Source of the DNA: Pseudomonas leptonychotis
Lineage (GTDB): Bacteria; Pseudomonadota; Gammaproteobacteria; Pseudomonadales; Pseudomonadaceae
Assembly: GCF_004920405.1 (NCBI RefSeq)
Contig: NZ_RFLV01000004.1
Span: 124,001 to 188,000, forward strand
Direction: 5' to 3'
Length of the DNA stretch: 64,000 bases
In this document: positions 44,432 through 54,219 of the stretch, in pieces
How the letters are laid out: every line of letters begins with the position of its first letter
Numbering within the stretch: the first letter of the stretch is position 1
Program-made: the position numbers and the translations under genes
The notes under the pieces: model-generated
Seen by the model: the letters and a program-made list of their open reading frames with translations, nothing else
The model's database searches: none
Told to the model about the DNA's origin: nothing

Positions 44432-44516
44432 CTGATTATGTAGACGCTCGATGACCGCTACTGGCCGACTCTCGCCTTTCATGATCGGCAGAGATCGGCC
44501 AATAGCAGCCACTCAG
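44432..44516. repeat. Palindromic repeat, copy B, with TGTAGACGCTCG leader
   Basis: The sequence at 44432-44468 matches 47065-47101 at 34 of 37 positions, in the same orientation. Within it, GCTACTGGCCGA (44457-44468) is inverted at 44495-44506. The leader resembles the end of the IS3-like remnant at 41243. The pair of direct repeats flanks the LysR-MFS genes. The rest of this gap up to 44677 shows nothing clear. Confidence 0.65.
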
Positions 44517-44676
44517 AAGTGGCTAGGAGCATGGAGCTATTCCCGGCTTCACCACTCTAGATGCGACTGACAAACTAACTGTTGAGCCTGCTCAGTGAGT
44601 CACACAATTCAGTCCGTTGAAAATAAATCGAGTCCTTTTTCTGTGCCTGGCTGGTGCCGAGTACTGATCAGCTAGG

Positions 44677-45570
44677 TTATACCTGCTCGGCTATGTGCAT
44701 GCTCAGATAGTCGAGAAAGCAGGTGATGCGTGAAGCCAGCGCGGTGTTGCGGTAATAAACCGCATGTATCGGTTGGCGCACCTCGACTGTATCGCGCAGC
44801 AGTAATTGCACCAGATCACCACGGGCTCTGTCTGCATCAGTCATGAAGTCGGCGAGGCAGACAATCCCACCGCCGGCCAAGGCGAGTTGCCGCAGGGTCT
44901 CCCCACTAGAAGCGCTGACACTCGGGTTGATGCTTAGCGAATCCCCAAGAGCGTGGCGCAGTGGCCATTGGTTGAGGCTGTCGGGTTGAGTAAAGCCGAG
45001 CAGACTATGGCCGCTCAGTTCCTCGACGCTTTGCGGCGTACCTCGAGCCTTGAGGTACGCCGGGCTAGCGAGGATGCGAAGACGACTGGTGCACAATGGC
45101 CGCGCATGCAGGGTTGAATCACGCAGCGTACCGATGCGAATGGCGATATCGGTACGCTGCTCAAGCAGGTCGATGATCTGCTCGCTACTGTGTAATTCCA
45201 GCTGGATCTGCGGGTATTGAGCACGAAAGCCCGATACCAGAGGCACCACCGCATGCAGCATGAATGGCGCGGCAGCGTTGACCCTTAGGCGGCCTGCAGG
45301 TTTCTGCCGGCGGACTTTCATCTGCTCTTCGGCGTCTTCCACCGCATCGACAATTCTACGCGCCTGAACGAGAAAGGCCTGACCCTCCTCGGTCAGTTCT
45401 AGGCGACGTGTTGTGCGGCGTAACAGGGTGACATCCAGCTTTTCTTCCAAACGACTGAGCGCCCGGCTAACGCCGGAAGGCGTCTGAGTCAGTTGTTCGG
45501 CCGCAGCGCTGATCGAGCCGCTGTCCACCACGTGGACGAAGGCCAGCATTTCATCAAGTGTCGTCTTCAT
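44677..45570 (-). CDS. LysR family transcriptional regulator (CrgA/YafC type)
   Basis: A 297-residue LysR regulator. The helix-turn-helix GSISAAAEQLTQTPSGVSRALSRLEEKLDVTLLRR lies near residues 17-52, and the segment RTTRRLELTEEGQAFL follows. The effector domain includes LHSSEQIIDLLEQRTDIAIRIG, common in LysR regulators of MFS or aromatic genes. It is divergent from the MFS gene at 45716 with a 145-bp gap that carries an A/T-rich segment, so it likely controls that transporter. Confidence 0.93.
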   Translation of the reverse strand: MKTTLDEMLAFVHVVDSGSISAAAEQLTQTPSGVSRALSRLEEKLDVTLLRRTTRRLELTEEGQAFLVQARRIVDAVEDAEEQMKVRRQKPAGRLRVNAAAPFMLHAVVPLVSGFRAQYPQIQLELHSSEQIIDLLEQRTDIAIRIGTLRDSTLHARPLCTSRLRILASPAYLKARGTPQSVEELSGHSLLGFTQPDSLNQWPLRHALGDSLSINPSVSASSGETLRQLALAGGGIVCLADFMTDADRARGDLVQLLLRDTVEVRQPIHAVYYRNTALASRITCFLDYLSMHIAEQV

Positions 45571-45715
45571 TCGTGCACTATAGTCAAATATCTTGTGCTT
45601 TAAACACTATTTTTCTGCACGAATGATCCGGTGAAACTGCACGCCACACAGTTAACAGGTTCTGTTCAAAGCCTCGCTACATAGCTTTAAAAAGAATCTT
45701 CACCGGAGTAATACA

Positions 45716-46921
45716 ATGCCCATCGCTCTACTGGCGCTAACCCTGAGCGCTTTTGCCATTGGTACCACCGAGTTTGTTATCGTTGGCCTGCTTCCTACCA
45801 TCGCCGCCGATCTCGGTGTCAGCTTGCCCTCTGCGGGTCTGTTAATCAGCCTGTATGCCCTCGGCGTAGCCATCGGCGCGCCACTGCTTACCGCAATGAC
45901 CGGCAAGGTGCCGCGTAAGGCCTTGCTGCTAGGCCTGATGGTGTTGTTCACCGCAGGAAATCTGCTGGCCTGGCAAGCACCAAGTTATGAATCTTTGATA
46001 ATCGCGCGGGTCATCACTGGTTTGGCCCATGGTGTGTTCTTCTCCATCGGCTCGATCATCGCCACCAGCCTGGTTCCTAAGGAGAAAGCCGCCAGCGCGA
46101 TTGCCATCATGTTCACCGGCCTGACCGTGGCGCTGGTAACCGGTGTGCCACTCGGCACTTTTATCGGCCAGCACTTCGGCTGGCGCGAAACATTCCTCGC
46201 GGTATCCGCGCTGGGCGTGATCGCCTTTATCGGCAGCCTGCTGTACGTACCGAAGAACATTCAGCACAACAAACCAGCCTCCGTACTGCAGCAACTGCAA
46301 GTACTCAAGCAACCACGCCTGCTGCTGGTGTATGCGATGACCGCCATCGGTTACGGCGGCTCATTCACCGCGTTCACTTTTCTCGCGCCGATCCTGCAAG
46401 AGATCGCCGGCTTCAGCGCTGCGAGCGTCAGCCTAGTGTTGCTGGTGTATGGCGTGTCCGTGGCGTTCGGCAATATTTGGGGCGGCAAACTTGCCGATAA
46501 ACGCGGGCCGATCAGCGCGCTGAAAATCATCTTTTTGCTGCTCGCTGCCGTGCTGTTTATGCTCACCTTCACGGCACACAATCCGTGGTTGGCACTGCTT
46601 ACCGTGCTGCTCTGGGGCGCGGTGGCCTTCGGGAATGTTCCGGGGCTGCAGGTGTATGTGGTGCGCCAGGCAGAGCATCACACCCCCCACGCCGTCGACG
46701 TAGCGTCGGGCCTGAACATCGCCGCATTCAATCTCGGCATTGCAGGTGGTGCTTGGGGTGGCGGGCTGATCGTGGAGAATCTGGGGCTGATCCACACAGC
46801 CTGGATTGGTGCGCTGGTGGTGCTGGTGGCCTACGCGCTGACGACCTGGAGCGGTTATCTAGATCGCAAAAGTCCACTGACACAAACAAGTGGGAACAAC
46901 AGTTTAGTCGTCGGTCATTGA
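45716..46921 (+). CDS. MFS transporter, DHA1/AraJ-like
   Basis: A 401-residue 12-helix exporter. The N terminus MPIALLALTLSAFAIGTTEFVIVGLLP is typical of the YdhP/AraJ group of drug or sugar exporters, and ITGLAHGVFFSIGS and TGVPLGTFIGQHFGWRETF match the DHA1 motifs. The ribosome site is GGAG a few bases upstream. It is divergent from the LysR gene and the pair lies between two 37-bp direct repeats. The substrate is not known. Confidence 0.92.
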   Translation: MPIALLALTLSAFAIGTTEFVIVGLLPTIAADLGVSLPSAGLLISLYALGVAIGAPLLTAMTGKVPRKALLLGLMVLFTAGNLLAWQAPSYESLIIARVITGLAHGVFFSIGSIIATSLVPKEKAASAIAIMFTGLTVALVTGVPLGTFIGQHFGWRETFLAVSALGVIAFIGSLLYVPKNIQHNKPASVLQQLQVLKQPRLLLVYAMTAIGYGGSFTAFTFLAPILQEIAGFSAASVSLVLLVYGVSVAFGNIWGGKLADKRGPISALKIIFLLLAAVLFMLTFTAHNPWLALLTVLLWGAVAFGNVPGLQVYVVRQAEHHTPHAVDVASGLNIAAFNLGIAGGAWGGGLIVENLGLIHTAWIGALVVLVAYALTTWSGYLDRKSPLTQTSGNNSLVVGH

Positions 46922-47063
46922 TCAACTATGCAGAGACCAAAGTTGCTTTCAGGGCCTTATAAGCGAACTGCTGAGCCTCATCAAAGTATTACTTAGTTCG
47001 GCCTGCTGCGATTCGGTTAGCGACGGTTTAGTTTCGACTGTCGCTGCTGTTGTTTGAGTCGTT

Positions 47064-47170
47064 CCTGATTTTGTAGACGCTCGATGACCGCCAGTGGCCG
47101 ATTTCTGCCGTTCAACTAAGTGCTGGCTAGTACTCAATGCAATGGCAGTCGTTGGCCAGTCAGCGGCCAC
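47064..47170. repeat. Palindromic repeat, copy C
   Basis: CCTGATTTTGTAGACGC at 47064-47080 is followed by the GACCGCCAGTGGCCGATT arm and, after about 55 bases, by GGCAGTCGTTGGCCAGT. It shares its first 37 bases with copy B. It fills much of the 283-bp gap between the MFS gene and the TyrR-type gene. Confidence 0.6.
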
Positions 47171-47203
47171 CGGACTCACGCAAACTTCACCGATAAACCG
47201 CTA

Positions 47204-48742
47204 TCAGTCTTTGCTTGGTATCCCGTACTTGCGCAGGCGCGTGGCGATGGCGCTGTGTGAGGTGTGCAAGCGTGTCGCCAGCAAGCGGGTCGAGGGATGG
47301 CTGGGGTAGAGTTTTACCAACAAGGCTTTTTCAAACTCGGCCACGGCGGCTTCCAGGCTGTTCACGCCGCCCTCGCTTTGCTGCGCGCCGACGGCGGTGC
47401 TGGCGATGTCCAGGTCATCCATCTGCACCAGGTTGCTCTCGCAAATAGCCGCCGCGCGGAAAATCACGTTCTGCAATTGGCGCACATTCCCGGGCCAACG
47501 GTTGCTCAGCAGCGCGGGGTAGGTGTCTGGCGTTAGCCTGCACGGCAGGCGCTGGATCTGCGCGCAGGCCTGCTGCATAAAGTGCCGCGCCAATAACAAG
47601 ATGTCCTGACCGCGCTCGCGCAATGGCGGTACTTCCAGGTTGAGGACGTTGAGGCGATAGAACAGGTCTTCGCGAAACGCCCCCTCGTTGACCATCTTCT
47701 CCAGATCGCGGTGGGTGGCGCTGAGGATGCGCACATTAACCTTTACCTCACGCTCGCCACCGACTCGGCGGAACGTGCCGTCGCTGAGAAAGCGCAGCAG
47801 CTTGGCTTGCAGGTAAGGCGACATTTCCCCTATTTCATCGAGAAATACCGTGCCCTGATTGGCCAGCTCCAACAGCCCTGGTTTGCCGCCGCGCTGGGCG
47901 CCAGTGAAGGCACCAGGGGCGTAACCGAACAGTTCGCTTTCGGCGAGGTTCTCCGGCAATGCCGCGCAATTCAGTGCAAGAAAGGGGGCGCTAGAACGGG
48001 TGCTCATGGCGTGGCAGCCACGCGCTACCAGCTCCTTGCCGGTACCGGTTTCGCCCTGGATCAGCAGCGGTGCATCGAGGGTGGCGACACGCTGGGCGCG
48101 GGTTTTCAGGCTGCGGATCGGCGCGGAGTCGCCCAGCAGCGAGTCAAAGCCCTCGGCGTGATCATGGTGCAGGGCCGCCAGGCGTTCGCCGATGCGGCTT
48201 GGCGCATACAGGCTGAGTAGGCCACCGGCCAGGTGCCGTGCGCTGTCGTCGACGCCTTCGGTGATGGGTTGCGCATCCAGCAGCAACGCCTGGCCCTTGA
48301 GGGTGACCTCGCGCATCGGCAGGCGAAAGCCTTGCGTGAGCATTTCAGTCTGTAATTGTGGGTCGGCGAACAGTTCGCCAATGCCCAGCCCTTCGGGTTG
48401 TTGGCCGCACAATTCGATCAGCGCCGGGTTGGCCAGCAGCACACGGCCCTGGCTGTCGACGGCCAACACCGGATCGGTCATGGCCGCGAGCAGTGCGTCG
48501 AGCTGCAGGTGGCGGCGCTGGCCGGGGAGGATGTCAACAATGGTCACCGCCTGCACGCCACGCACCTTGAACAGGGCTTCGCGCAACTCGTCGAGCACTT
48601 CAGGGCTTAGGGTCGGCGCGTCGATATAGACGTTGGGCGGCACCATCTCCACCGCATCCAGGTTGAGGTTGCGCCCACCCAACAGGGCCAGCACTTCCTG
48701 GGTGATACCAACGCGGTCGATAAAGGTGACGTGAATGCGCAT
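47204..48742 (-). CDS. TyrR/PhhR/GcsR-type sigma-54-dependent activator
   Basis: A 512-residue enhancer-binding protein. The order is an ACT domain (residues 1-75, RIHVTFIDRVGITQEVLALLGG), a PAS-like domain, an AAA+ ATPase and a TyrR-type helix-turn-helix (ATRLHTSHSAIATRLRKYGI). The ATPase has Walker A GETGTGKE, the sigma-54 loop GAFTGA and Walker B FLDEIGE. The N terminus is close to GcsR, the glycine-responsive activator of Pseudomonas, more than to PhhR; gcv genes are not adjacent. It is preceded by the AraC gene 66 bp upstream. Confidence 0.88.
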   Translation of the reverse strand: MRIHVTFIDRVGITQEVLALLGGRNLNLDAVEMVPPNVYIDAPTLSPEVLDELREALFKVRGVQAVTIVDILPGQRRHLQLDALLAAMTDPVLAVDSQGRVLLANPALIELCGQQPEGLGIGELFADPQLQTEMLTQGFRLPMREVTLKGQALLLDAQPITEGVDDSARHLAGGLLSLYAPSRIGERLAALHHDHAEGFDSLLGDSAPIRSLKTRAQRVATLDAPLLIQGETGTGKELVARGCHAMSTRSSAPFLALNCAALPENLAESELFGYAPGAFTGAQRGGKPGLLELANQGTVFLDEIGEMSPYLQAKLLRFLSDGTFRRVGGEREVKVNVRILSATHRDLEKMVNEGAFREDLFYRLNVLNLEVPPLRERGQDILLLARHFMQQACAQIQRLPCRLTPDTYPALLSNRWPGNVRQLQNVIFRAAAICESNLVQMDDLDIASTAVGAQQSEGGVNSLEAAVAEFEKALLVKLYPSHPSTRLLATRLHTSHSAIATRLRKYGIPSKD

Positions 48743-48808
48743 GGGCCGACTGAGCTGCCAAGGGGGAGGGGCAGAATACCCGGTCTGCCAGGCTTAGTTA
48801 ACCGTGCT

Positions 48809-49894
48809 TTAAGGAGCGTGCCGGTTATGCGCATCGTCCAGAGGGGGATCAACCCTTATGTGTTGCATCTCAGCGCCGAGAACGCCGCCGTGCTGCTGGT
48901 AGAGCTTGGGCGACAGGCCAAACCAGCCCTTGAACGCTTTGTAAAAGGCACTCGGCTCGCTGAAGCCCAGCTCGCGGCTGAGTGCCTCGACCCGGCAACT
49001 CGGCTGTTGCAAGCGTTGCACTGCATGCTCGCGCCGCACCTGCGACAGCAGTTCGGAGAAGCAGCAGTCCTCCTCACGCAGGTGGCGATGCAAGGTTTGT
49101 CGACTGATGCCCAGGCGCCGCGCCACGCTCAAGGCTGACAGCTCGCCACTGAGCAGGCTTTGTTCGATCAATTGCAGCACCTGCAGGCGGGTACTGTGCT
49201 GCGCCGGTAATTGCGCTTGCATGGCACTGACGCGTTGCTGCATCAGCGCTTTGAGATAAGCATTGGCGCCCTGCACCGGTAGCTGCAGATCAGCCTCCAG
49301 CAGGTCCAGGTAATCAAACCGCTCGGCGAAGCGGGGCTGTACTCCGAACACCTGCCGATAGATCGCAGGTGTTGCCATTGGCGCGTGGCGAAATCCGACT
49401 GCCTGCGGCAGCAGCCGCACGTGTGTGAGCTGGCGGGCCCAGCACAGCGCGGAACTGAGGCTGTGCTCACTGGCTATGGCGTGGCCCAGCAGTGGCGCGT
49501 TAAACAGGAAATGAATGCGCACGCGGTCACCCATGGATTCGACACGCAGGTTCTCGCCCTCACTCATCACCGGGATAAAGCGGCGAAACAGCTCGATGGC
49601 CTCACCCAGCGTAGCGCTGTGTGCTGCCAGGTGAGCGACCGGCCCGCGGGTGTGGAGGCCGCGCTGCTGGCCGACCAGTAGGCCAATCTCCGGGCGCGCG
49701 CCCCGGCTGAGCGCACGCTGCCAGAGGTGCAAAGCCCAGTGCACCGGTACGCGCATTTCCAGGTTCTTCAATTGCTCCAGTTCGATACCCAGTTCCTGCA
49801 GGTCGTCTGGGCCGACCAGGGCGAAACCCTGTAACGAGAGGTATAAATCGAGCAGTTGTGAGGCGGTCGCGCTGGGCGTGTGTAGCCGTGGCAT
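48809..49894 (-). CDS. AraC family transcriptional regulator (OruR-like)
   Basis: A 361-residue AraC regulator with the Arabinose_bd-type N-terminal domain (LGIELEQLKNLEMRVPVHWALHLWQ) found in OruR and ArgR-like proteins. The C-terminal double helix-turn-helix is ALSVARRLGISRQTLHRHLREE, then LSRELGFSEPSAFYKAFKGWFGLSP. I chose the ATG at 49894. It is divergent from the acyl-CoA synthetase gene at 50053, so fatty acid or aromatic compound use is a likely target. Confidence 0.88.
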   Translation of the reverse strand: MPRLHTPSATASQLLDLYLSLQGFALVGPDDLQELGIELEQLKNLEMRVPVHWALHLWQRALSRGARPEIGLLVGQQRGLHTRGPVAHLAAHSATLGEAIELFRRFIPVMSEGENLRVESMGDRVRIHFLFNAPLLGHAIASEHSLSSALCWARQLTHVRLLPQAVGFRHAPMATPAIYRQVFGVQPRFAERFDYLDLLEADLQLPVQGANAYLKALMQQRVSAMQAQLPAQHSTRLQVLQLIEQSLLSGELSALSVARRLGISRQTLHRHLREEDCCFSELLSQVRREHAVQRLQQPSCRVEALSRELGFSEPSAFYKAFKGWFGLSPKLYQQHGGVLGAEMQHIRVDPPLDDAHNRHAP

Positions 49895-50052
49895 GGGCAG
49901 TCCGTTTTCCAACCAAGGAGGGCTGATTGTGCGCCCCCGGTGAGACAAATTGCCACAGTGATGCAACCCTTGGCTATTAACAGCGCGGCATTGACTGACT
50001 AGATTGAACGGCAAACAACATCGAGTACTTCGTACCGCCTGGAGTCTGCGCC

Positions 50053-51879
50053 ATGAGTCATGCTGATCTGATCACCTTGCCCCGCCTGCTGTCTCGCTTA
50101 CCCCGTTTGCTCATCGATCTGCCAAGCATTGTAAAAGGGCTGCATATCGGCAACCGCAGCCGGGGTGCTTACCCGGTCAGCTTGGCCAGTTGTGTTGAAA
50201 CGGCGGCACGTGAAAATCCGAATGGCGTGGCGCTGATCCAGGGCGATGAGCAATTGACCTATGCGCAATTCGACCGCTGGGCTAACCAGCTGGCGCACTA
50301 CTTGCGCGCTCAAGGTCTACGTCAGGGCGACAGCGTGGCGCTGATGTTCGAGAACCGTTTTGAACTGCTCGCCAGCGTCGTCGCCTGCGCCAAACTCGGC
50401 GCGGTCAGCGCGCTGATCAACAGCAGCCAGCGCGGCCGTGTGCTGGCCCATAGTATTGGCCTCGCGACACCGCGCATGGTGCTGGTGGGTGAGGAGCTGA
50501 TGGACGCCTTCCGCGAAGTCGCCGACGAGGTGGCGCTGCCTGCCGATGCCTGCCACTACTTCGCCGATCGCCCGACGTGGCGCGATCCTGGTGAGGCGCC
50601 GGCCGGCTGTCAGCACCCGGCCGCGATGCTGCACGATTATCCCGTCGACGTGCCGTTGCTGGAGCGCGCAGTACGCGCCGATGACCCCTGTTTCTACATC
50701 TACACCTCGGGCACCACCGGGCTGCCCAAGGCCGTGGTGTTCAATCACGGGCGCTTTATGAAGGGTTACGGCGCGTTCGGTTTTGCGGCCGTGCGCCTGG
50801 GCCGCGAGGACCGCATGTACGTCAGCCTGCCGTTCTACCACGCCACCGCCATGGTGGTGTGCTGGGGCTCGGTTTTGGCCGGTCAGGCGGCGCTGATTAT
50901 GGTGCGCAAGTTCAGCGCCAGCCGTTTCTGGGATGAAGTACAGCAGCATCGGGCGACCGCCTTCGGCTATGTCGGTGAGTTGTGCCGCTACTTGCTCGAC
51001 CAGCCAGCGCGCGCCAGCGATGCCGATAACCCCATTCGCGTGATGGTCGGCAATGGCCTGCGCCCGAGCATCTGGCAAACGTTCAAGCAACGTTTTGCGA
51101 TCGAGCGGGTGGTCGAGTTGTATGCCTCCAGCGAGGGCAATATTGGTTTTACCAACCTGCTCAATCTGGACAATACCGTGGGCTTTTCGCCCTATCCCTA
51201 CGCCATCGTTCGCTACGACCAGGCGAGTGAAGCGCCGCTGCGCGAAAACGGCCATCTGCAGAGGGTGGCCAAGGGCGAGGCGGGTTTGCTGCTGGGCAAG
51301 ATTACCGACAAATCCCCCTTCCACGGTTACACCAATACCCACGATACCGAGCGCTGCATTTTGCGTGACGTGTTCGAGCCGGGTGATGCCTGGTTTAACA
51401 CTGGCGACTTGATGCGCGACATGGGCTTTCGCCATGCACAGTTCGTTGACCGGCTGGGCGACACCTTCCGCTGGAAGGGCGAGAACGTTTCCACCACCCA
51501 GGTCGAGGCGGTGCTCGATGGCGTTGCCGGGATCAGCGAAACCGTGGTCTATGGCGTCGAGGTGGCCAATACCAACGGTCGCGCCGGCATGGCCTGCATT
51601 CGCCTGGCTGGTGCGCCGGAGAGCTTTGACTTTCAGGCCCTGCTTGCCCATCTGCGCCAGGAGTTACCGGCCTACGCCGTGCCGCTGTTTTTGCGGCTAA
51701 GCGCACACATGGAAACCACCGGGACCTTCAAGCACAAAAAAGCGCCGTTGAAGGAGCAAGGCTACGACCTTGAACGCGGCAGCGATCCGCTGTACGCCTG
51801 GCTACCTGGCGGCGATCGCTATGTATTGCTGACTCACGAGCTGCACGCAGCCATTGCCGCCGGTAGCTACCGTTACTAA
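50053..51879 (+). CDS. Long-chain acyl-CoA synthetase, FATP-like
   Basis: A 608-residue AMP-forming ligase. The AMP/P-loop motif YIYTSGTTGLPKAVVF lies near residue 215, and later motifs include YASSEGNIG, AWFNTGDLMRD and RLGDTFRWKGENVSTTQVE. The overall layout, with the N-terminal basic stretch TLPRLLSRLPRLLIDLPSIVKGL, fits the fatty-acid transport protein/very-long-chain synthetase group. It activates fatty acids to CoA. The ATG follows GGAG. It is divergent from the AraC regulator. Substrate chain length is unknown. Confidence 0.93.
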   Translation: MSHADLITLPRLLSRLPRLLIDLPSIVKGLHIGNRSRGAYPVSLASCVETAARENPNGVALIQGDEQLTYAQFDRWANQLAHYLRAQGLRQGDSVALMFENRFELLASVVACAKLGAVSALINSSQRGRVLAHSIGLATPRMVLVGEELMDAFREVADEVALPADACHYFADRPTWRDPGEAPAGCQHPAAMLHDYPVDVPLLERAVRADDPCFYIYTSGTTGLPKAVVFNHGRFMKGYGAFGFAAVRLGREDRMYVSLPFYHATAMVVCWGSVLAGQAALIMVRKFSASRFWDEVQQHRATAFGYVGELCRYLLDQPARASDADNPIRVMVGNGLRPSIWQTFKQRFAIERVVELYASSEGNIGFTNLLNLDNTVGFSPYPYAIVRYDQASEAPLRENGHLQRVAKGEAGLLLGKITDKSPFHGYTNTHDTERCILRDVFEPGDAWFNTGDLMRDMGFRHAQFVDRLGDTFRWKGENVSTTQVEAVLDGVAGISETVVYGVEVANTNGRAGMACIRLAGAPESFDFQALLAHLRQELPAYAVPLFLRLSAHMETTGTFKHKKAPLKEQGYDLERGSDPLYAWLPGGDRYVLLTHELHAAIAAGSYRY

Positions 51880-51914
51880 GAACCTGGCACGACGCGTTGC
51901 GTTTCAGCGATGGT

Positions 51915-52214
51915 TTACCCGCAACTCAGGCGGATGATCACTTCGCTTTCATCGATATCGATATTCAGGCGTTGCGGGTTGTAATCCATGGTGGCCGCGT
52001 CGCCGGGGGCGAGTACGCGCAGGGTCTTGGCACTGGCTTGCTGCTGCACCTGCCTGATGCGTTCGGCGCTGGCGTGCTGGCCGAGAACGCCTTGCACCTG
52101 CTCGACATTGCAATCACCGCTGATTTCGGCAACGGGCGGCGTTGCGGGCTGCGAGCTGCAACCGGCCAGCAGGGCAAGCAAGCTGAAGCTGGCGAGTGAG
52201 TGACGAAGAGCCAT
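51915..52214 (-). CDS. I78 family peptidase inhibitor, lipoprotein
   Basis: A 99-residue predicted lipoprotein with lipobox LLAGC (FSLLALLAGCSSQP) and an I78-type inhibitor domain: GDCNVEQVQGVLGQHASAERIRQVQQQ and the DYNPQRLNIDIDESEVIIRLSCG C terminus, in which a disulfide between the two cysteines is likely. The family inhibits serine peptidases. It may guard the cell envelope. It is convergent with the acyl-CoA synthetase gene and divergent from the ABC ATPase gene. Confidence 0.88.
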   Translation of the reverse strand: MALRHSLASFSLLALLAGCSSQPATPPVAEISGDCNVEQVQGVLGQHASAERIRQVQQQASAKTLRVLAPGDAATMDYNPQRLNIDIDESEVIIRLSCG

Positions 52215-52387
52215 GGTCTATTCCTTGTCTGTGTAGAACTCGCTCAGCCTAGCAGCCGCATCCGTTGCAGCTCAACGCCAGTGACGGCAATTCACTGGGC
52301 CAATCCGTCCATGCGGCGTGCATCAGCGGTTCCGCAAGCGGCAGTAATGTCCCTACAATTGCGCTTTTCCCCTGAGAGGGCGGTCCT

Positions 52388-53317
52388 GTGCAAGCGGTGA
52401 TCTCGATCCAACAACTGAGCAAGACCTACGCCAGCGGCCATCCGGCGCTACAGAACATCGACCTGGATATTCGTCAGGGCGAGATCTTTGCGCTGCTCGG
52501 CCCCAATGGCGCCGGTAAAACCACCCTGATCAGCATCATCTGCGGCATCGTTAATCCAGGCGGCGGACGCGTGCTGGTGGGCGGTAAGGACATCATCAAG
52601 GATTACCGCGCCGCCCGTGGCCAGATCGGCCTGGTGCCGCAGGAACTGGTCAGTGACGTGTTCGAAACCGTCTGGGCGACGGTGAAATTTAGCCGTGGCC
52701 TGTTCGGCAAGAAGCCCAATCCGGCTTATCTGGAACAGCTGCTCAAGGATCTGTCGCTGTGGGACAAGCGCGACGCCAAGATTTTCGAGTTGTCAGGCGG
52801 TATGAAGCGCCGGGTCATGATCGCCAAGGCGTTGAGCCACGAGCCGCAGATCCTGTTTCTCGACGAGCCCACGGCCGGCGTTGATGTGGAGCTGCGTCGT
52901 GATATGTGGAACATGGTGCGCGGCCTGCGTGAGCGCGGGGTGACCATCATCCTCACCACCCACTACATCGAAGAGGCCGAAGAAATGGCCGACCGCATCG
53001 GGGTGATCAGCAAAGGCCAGATCATCCTGGTGGAAGACAAGCAGGCGCTGATGCACAAGCTCGGCAAAAAACAGCTGACCCTGCAACTGCAACAACCGCT
53101 GGCGAGCATCCCCGCCGAGCTTACGCGCTACGCGTTGGAGCTGGCAGATGACGGCCATGCCCTGGTGTTTACCTTTGATGCACAGAGTGAGCACACCGGC
53201 ATTGCCGAGCTGCTTAAGGACCTGGCGCAGCACGGCATCGACTTTAAAGATCTGCAGTCCAGTCAAAGCTCGCTGGAAGATATTTTCGTTAATCTTGTGC
53301 AGGAATCGCGTCGATGA
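52388..53317 (+). CDS. ABC transporter ATP-binding protein (export, YadG-like)
   Basis: A 309-residue ATPase. Walker A is [10 protein letters not shown] (near residue 39), the signature [16 protein letters not shown] (near 135), and Walker [13 protein letters not shown] (near 157). The C-terminal extension of about 80 residues is typical of exporters of the YadG or drug-resistance (DrrA) type. The GTG at 52388 is used; a GAGGG site is upstream. It overlaps the permease by four bases. Confidence 0.94.
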   Translation: MQAVISIQQLSKTYASGHPALQNIDLDIRQGEIFALLGPNGAGKTTLISIICGIVNPGGGRVLVGGKDIIKDYRAARGQIGLVPQELVSDVFETVWATVKFSRGLFGKKPNPAYLEQLLKDLSLWDKRDAKIFELSGGMKRRVMIAKALSHEPQILFLDEPTAGVDVELRRDMWNMVRGLRERGVTIILTTHYIEEAEEMADRIGVISKGQIILVEDKQALMHKLGKKQLTLQLQQPLASIPAELTRYALELADDGHALVFTFDAQSEHTGIAELLKDLAQHGIDFKDLQSSQSSLEDIFVNLVQESRR

Positions 53318-54075
53318 ATTTTTATGCAATCCGCGCCATCTACCTGTTCGAACTGGCGCGCACCTGGCGCACTCTGCTGCAGAGCATCGCCACTCCAGTG
53401 ATCAGCACCTCGTTGTATTTCGTGGTGTTTGGTTCGGCCATCGGTTCGAGCATGACCCAGGTGCAGGGCGTCAGTTACGGCGCGTTTATCGTGCCGGGAT
53501 TGATCATGTTGGCGCTGCTCACCGAGAGCATTTCCAACGCCTCCTTCGGCATCTACATGCCCAAGTATTCGGGGAGTATTTACGAGCTGCTGTCGGCACC
53601 GGTGTCTTACCTGGAAATCCTGGTTGGCTATGTCGGCGCGGCGGCTACCAAGTCGATTATTCTCGGCCTGGTAATTCTGCTGACTGCACGTTTATTCGTC
53701 GACTTCGAGATTCTCCACCCGTTCTGGATGTTGGCGTTTCTGGTGCTCACTGCGCTGACCTTCAGCCTGTTCGGCTTCATCATCGGCGTGTGGGCGGACG
53801 GCTGGGAAAAACTACAGATCGTGCCGGCGCTGATTGTCACGCCATTAACCTTCCTCGGTGGCGCGTTCTACTCGATCAGCATGCTGCCGCCCGCCTGGCA
53901 GACGGTGACCCTGTTCAACCCAGTGGTGTACCTGATCAGCGCGTTTCGCTGGAGCTTCTACGGTGTATCCGACGTTAACGTCGGCCTGAGCCTGGTGATG
54001 ATTCTTGGCTTTTTGTTGCTGTGCATCCTGGCCGTGGGCTTTATCTTCAAAACCGGTTATCGGCTGAAGAGCTGA
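53314..54075 (+). CDS. ABC-2 type permease (YadH-like)
   Basis: A 253-residue membrane protein of the ABC-2 permease family with six transmembrane segments. [19 protein letters not shown] and [38 protein letters not shown] are typical. It forms a two-component exporter with the upstream ATPase and shares a coupled start (ATGA). The substrate is unknown. Confidence 0.94.
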   Translation: MNFYAIRAIYLFELARTWRTLLQSIATPVISTSLYFVVFGSAIGSSMTQVQGVSYGAFIVPGLIMLALLTESISNASFGIYMPKYSGSIYELLSAPVSYLEILVGYVGAAATKSIILGLVILLTARLFVDFEILHPFWMLAFLVLTALTFSLFGFIIGVWADGWEKLQIVPALIVTPLTFLGGAFYSISMLPPAWQTVTLFNPVVYLISAFRWSFYGVSDVNVGLSLVMILGFLLLCILAVGFIFKTGYRLKS

Positions 54076-54126
54076 CTGATAGCTGGGTGCGCTAAACCCT
54101 ATGTTTATCGCATGACTTGTAACATC

Positions 54127-54195
54127 GTCGGGTGGATGAAACCTCACCCATCTACCAACCGCGATGGTGGATGAAAGCAGCGTCATCCACCCGAC
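54127..54195. repeat. Inverted repeat of the GTCGGGTGGATGA type
   Basis: A perfect 13-bp inverted repeat, 54127-54139 with 54183-54195, encloses about 43 bp and lies between the permease and the sigma gene. The GTGGATGAAA motif is repeated inside. This type of palindrome is known as a dispersed intergenic repeat in Pseudomonas. It may act as a hairpin on both transcripts. Confidence 0.7.
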
Positions 54196-54219
54196 ATAAC
54201 GCTGTGAGCGGGAGGCGTG

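Noticed and set aside
37861..47203. Genomic island or prophage
   Set aside because: The region has IS and repeat remnants and several LysR genes, but no integrase, tRNA edge, attachment repeats or phage genes, so only an accessory stretch is claimed.
50317..51651. A 444-codon minus-strand open frame over the acyl-CoA synthetase gene
   Set aside because: The plus strand has all adenylation motifs; the minus frame is an antisense shadow that is long because of GC-rich codon structure.
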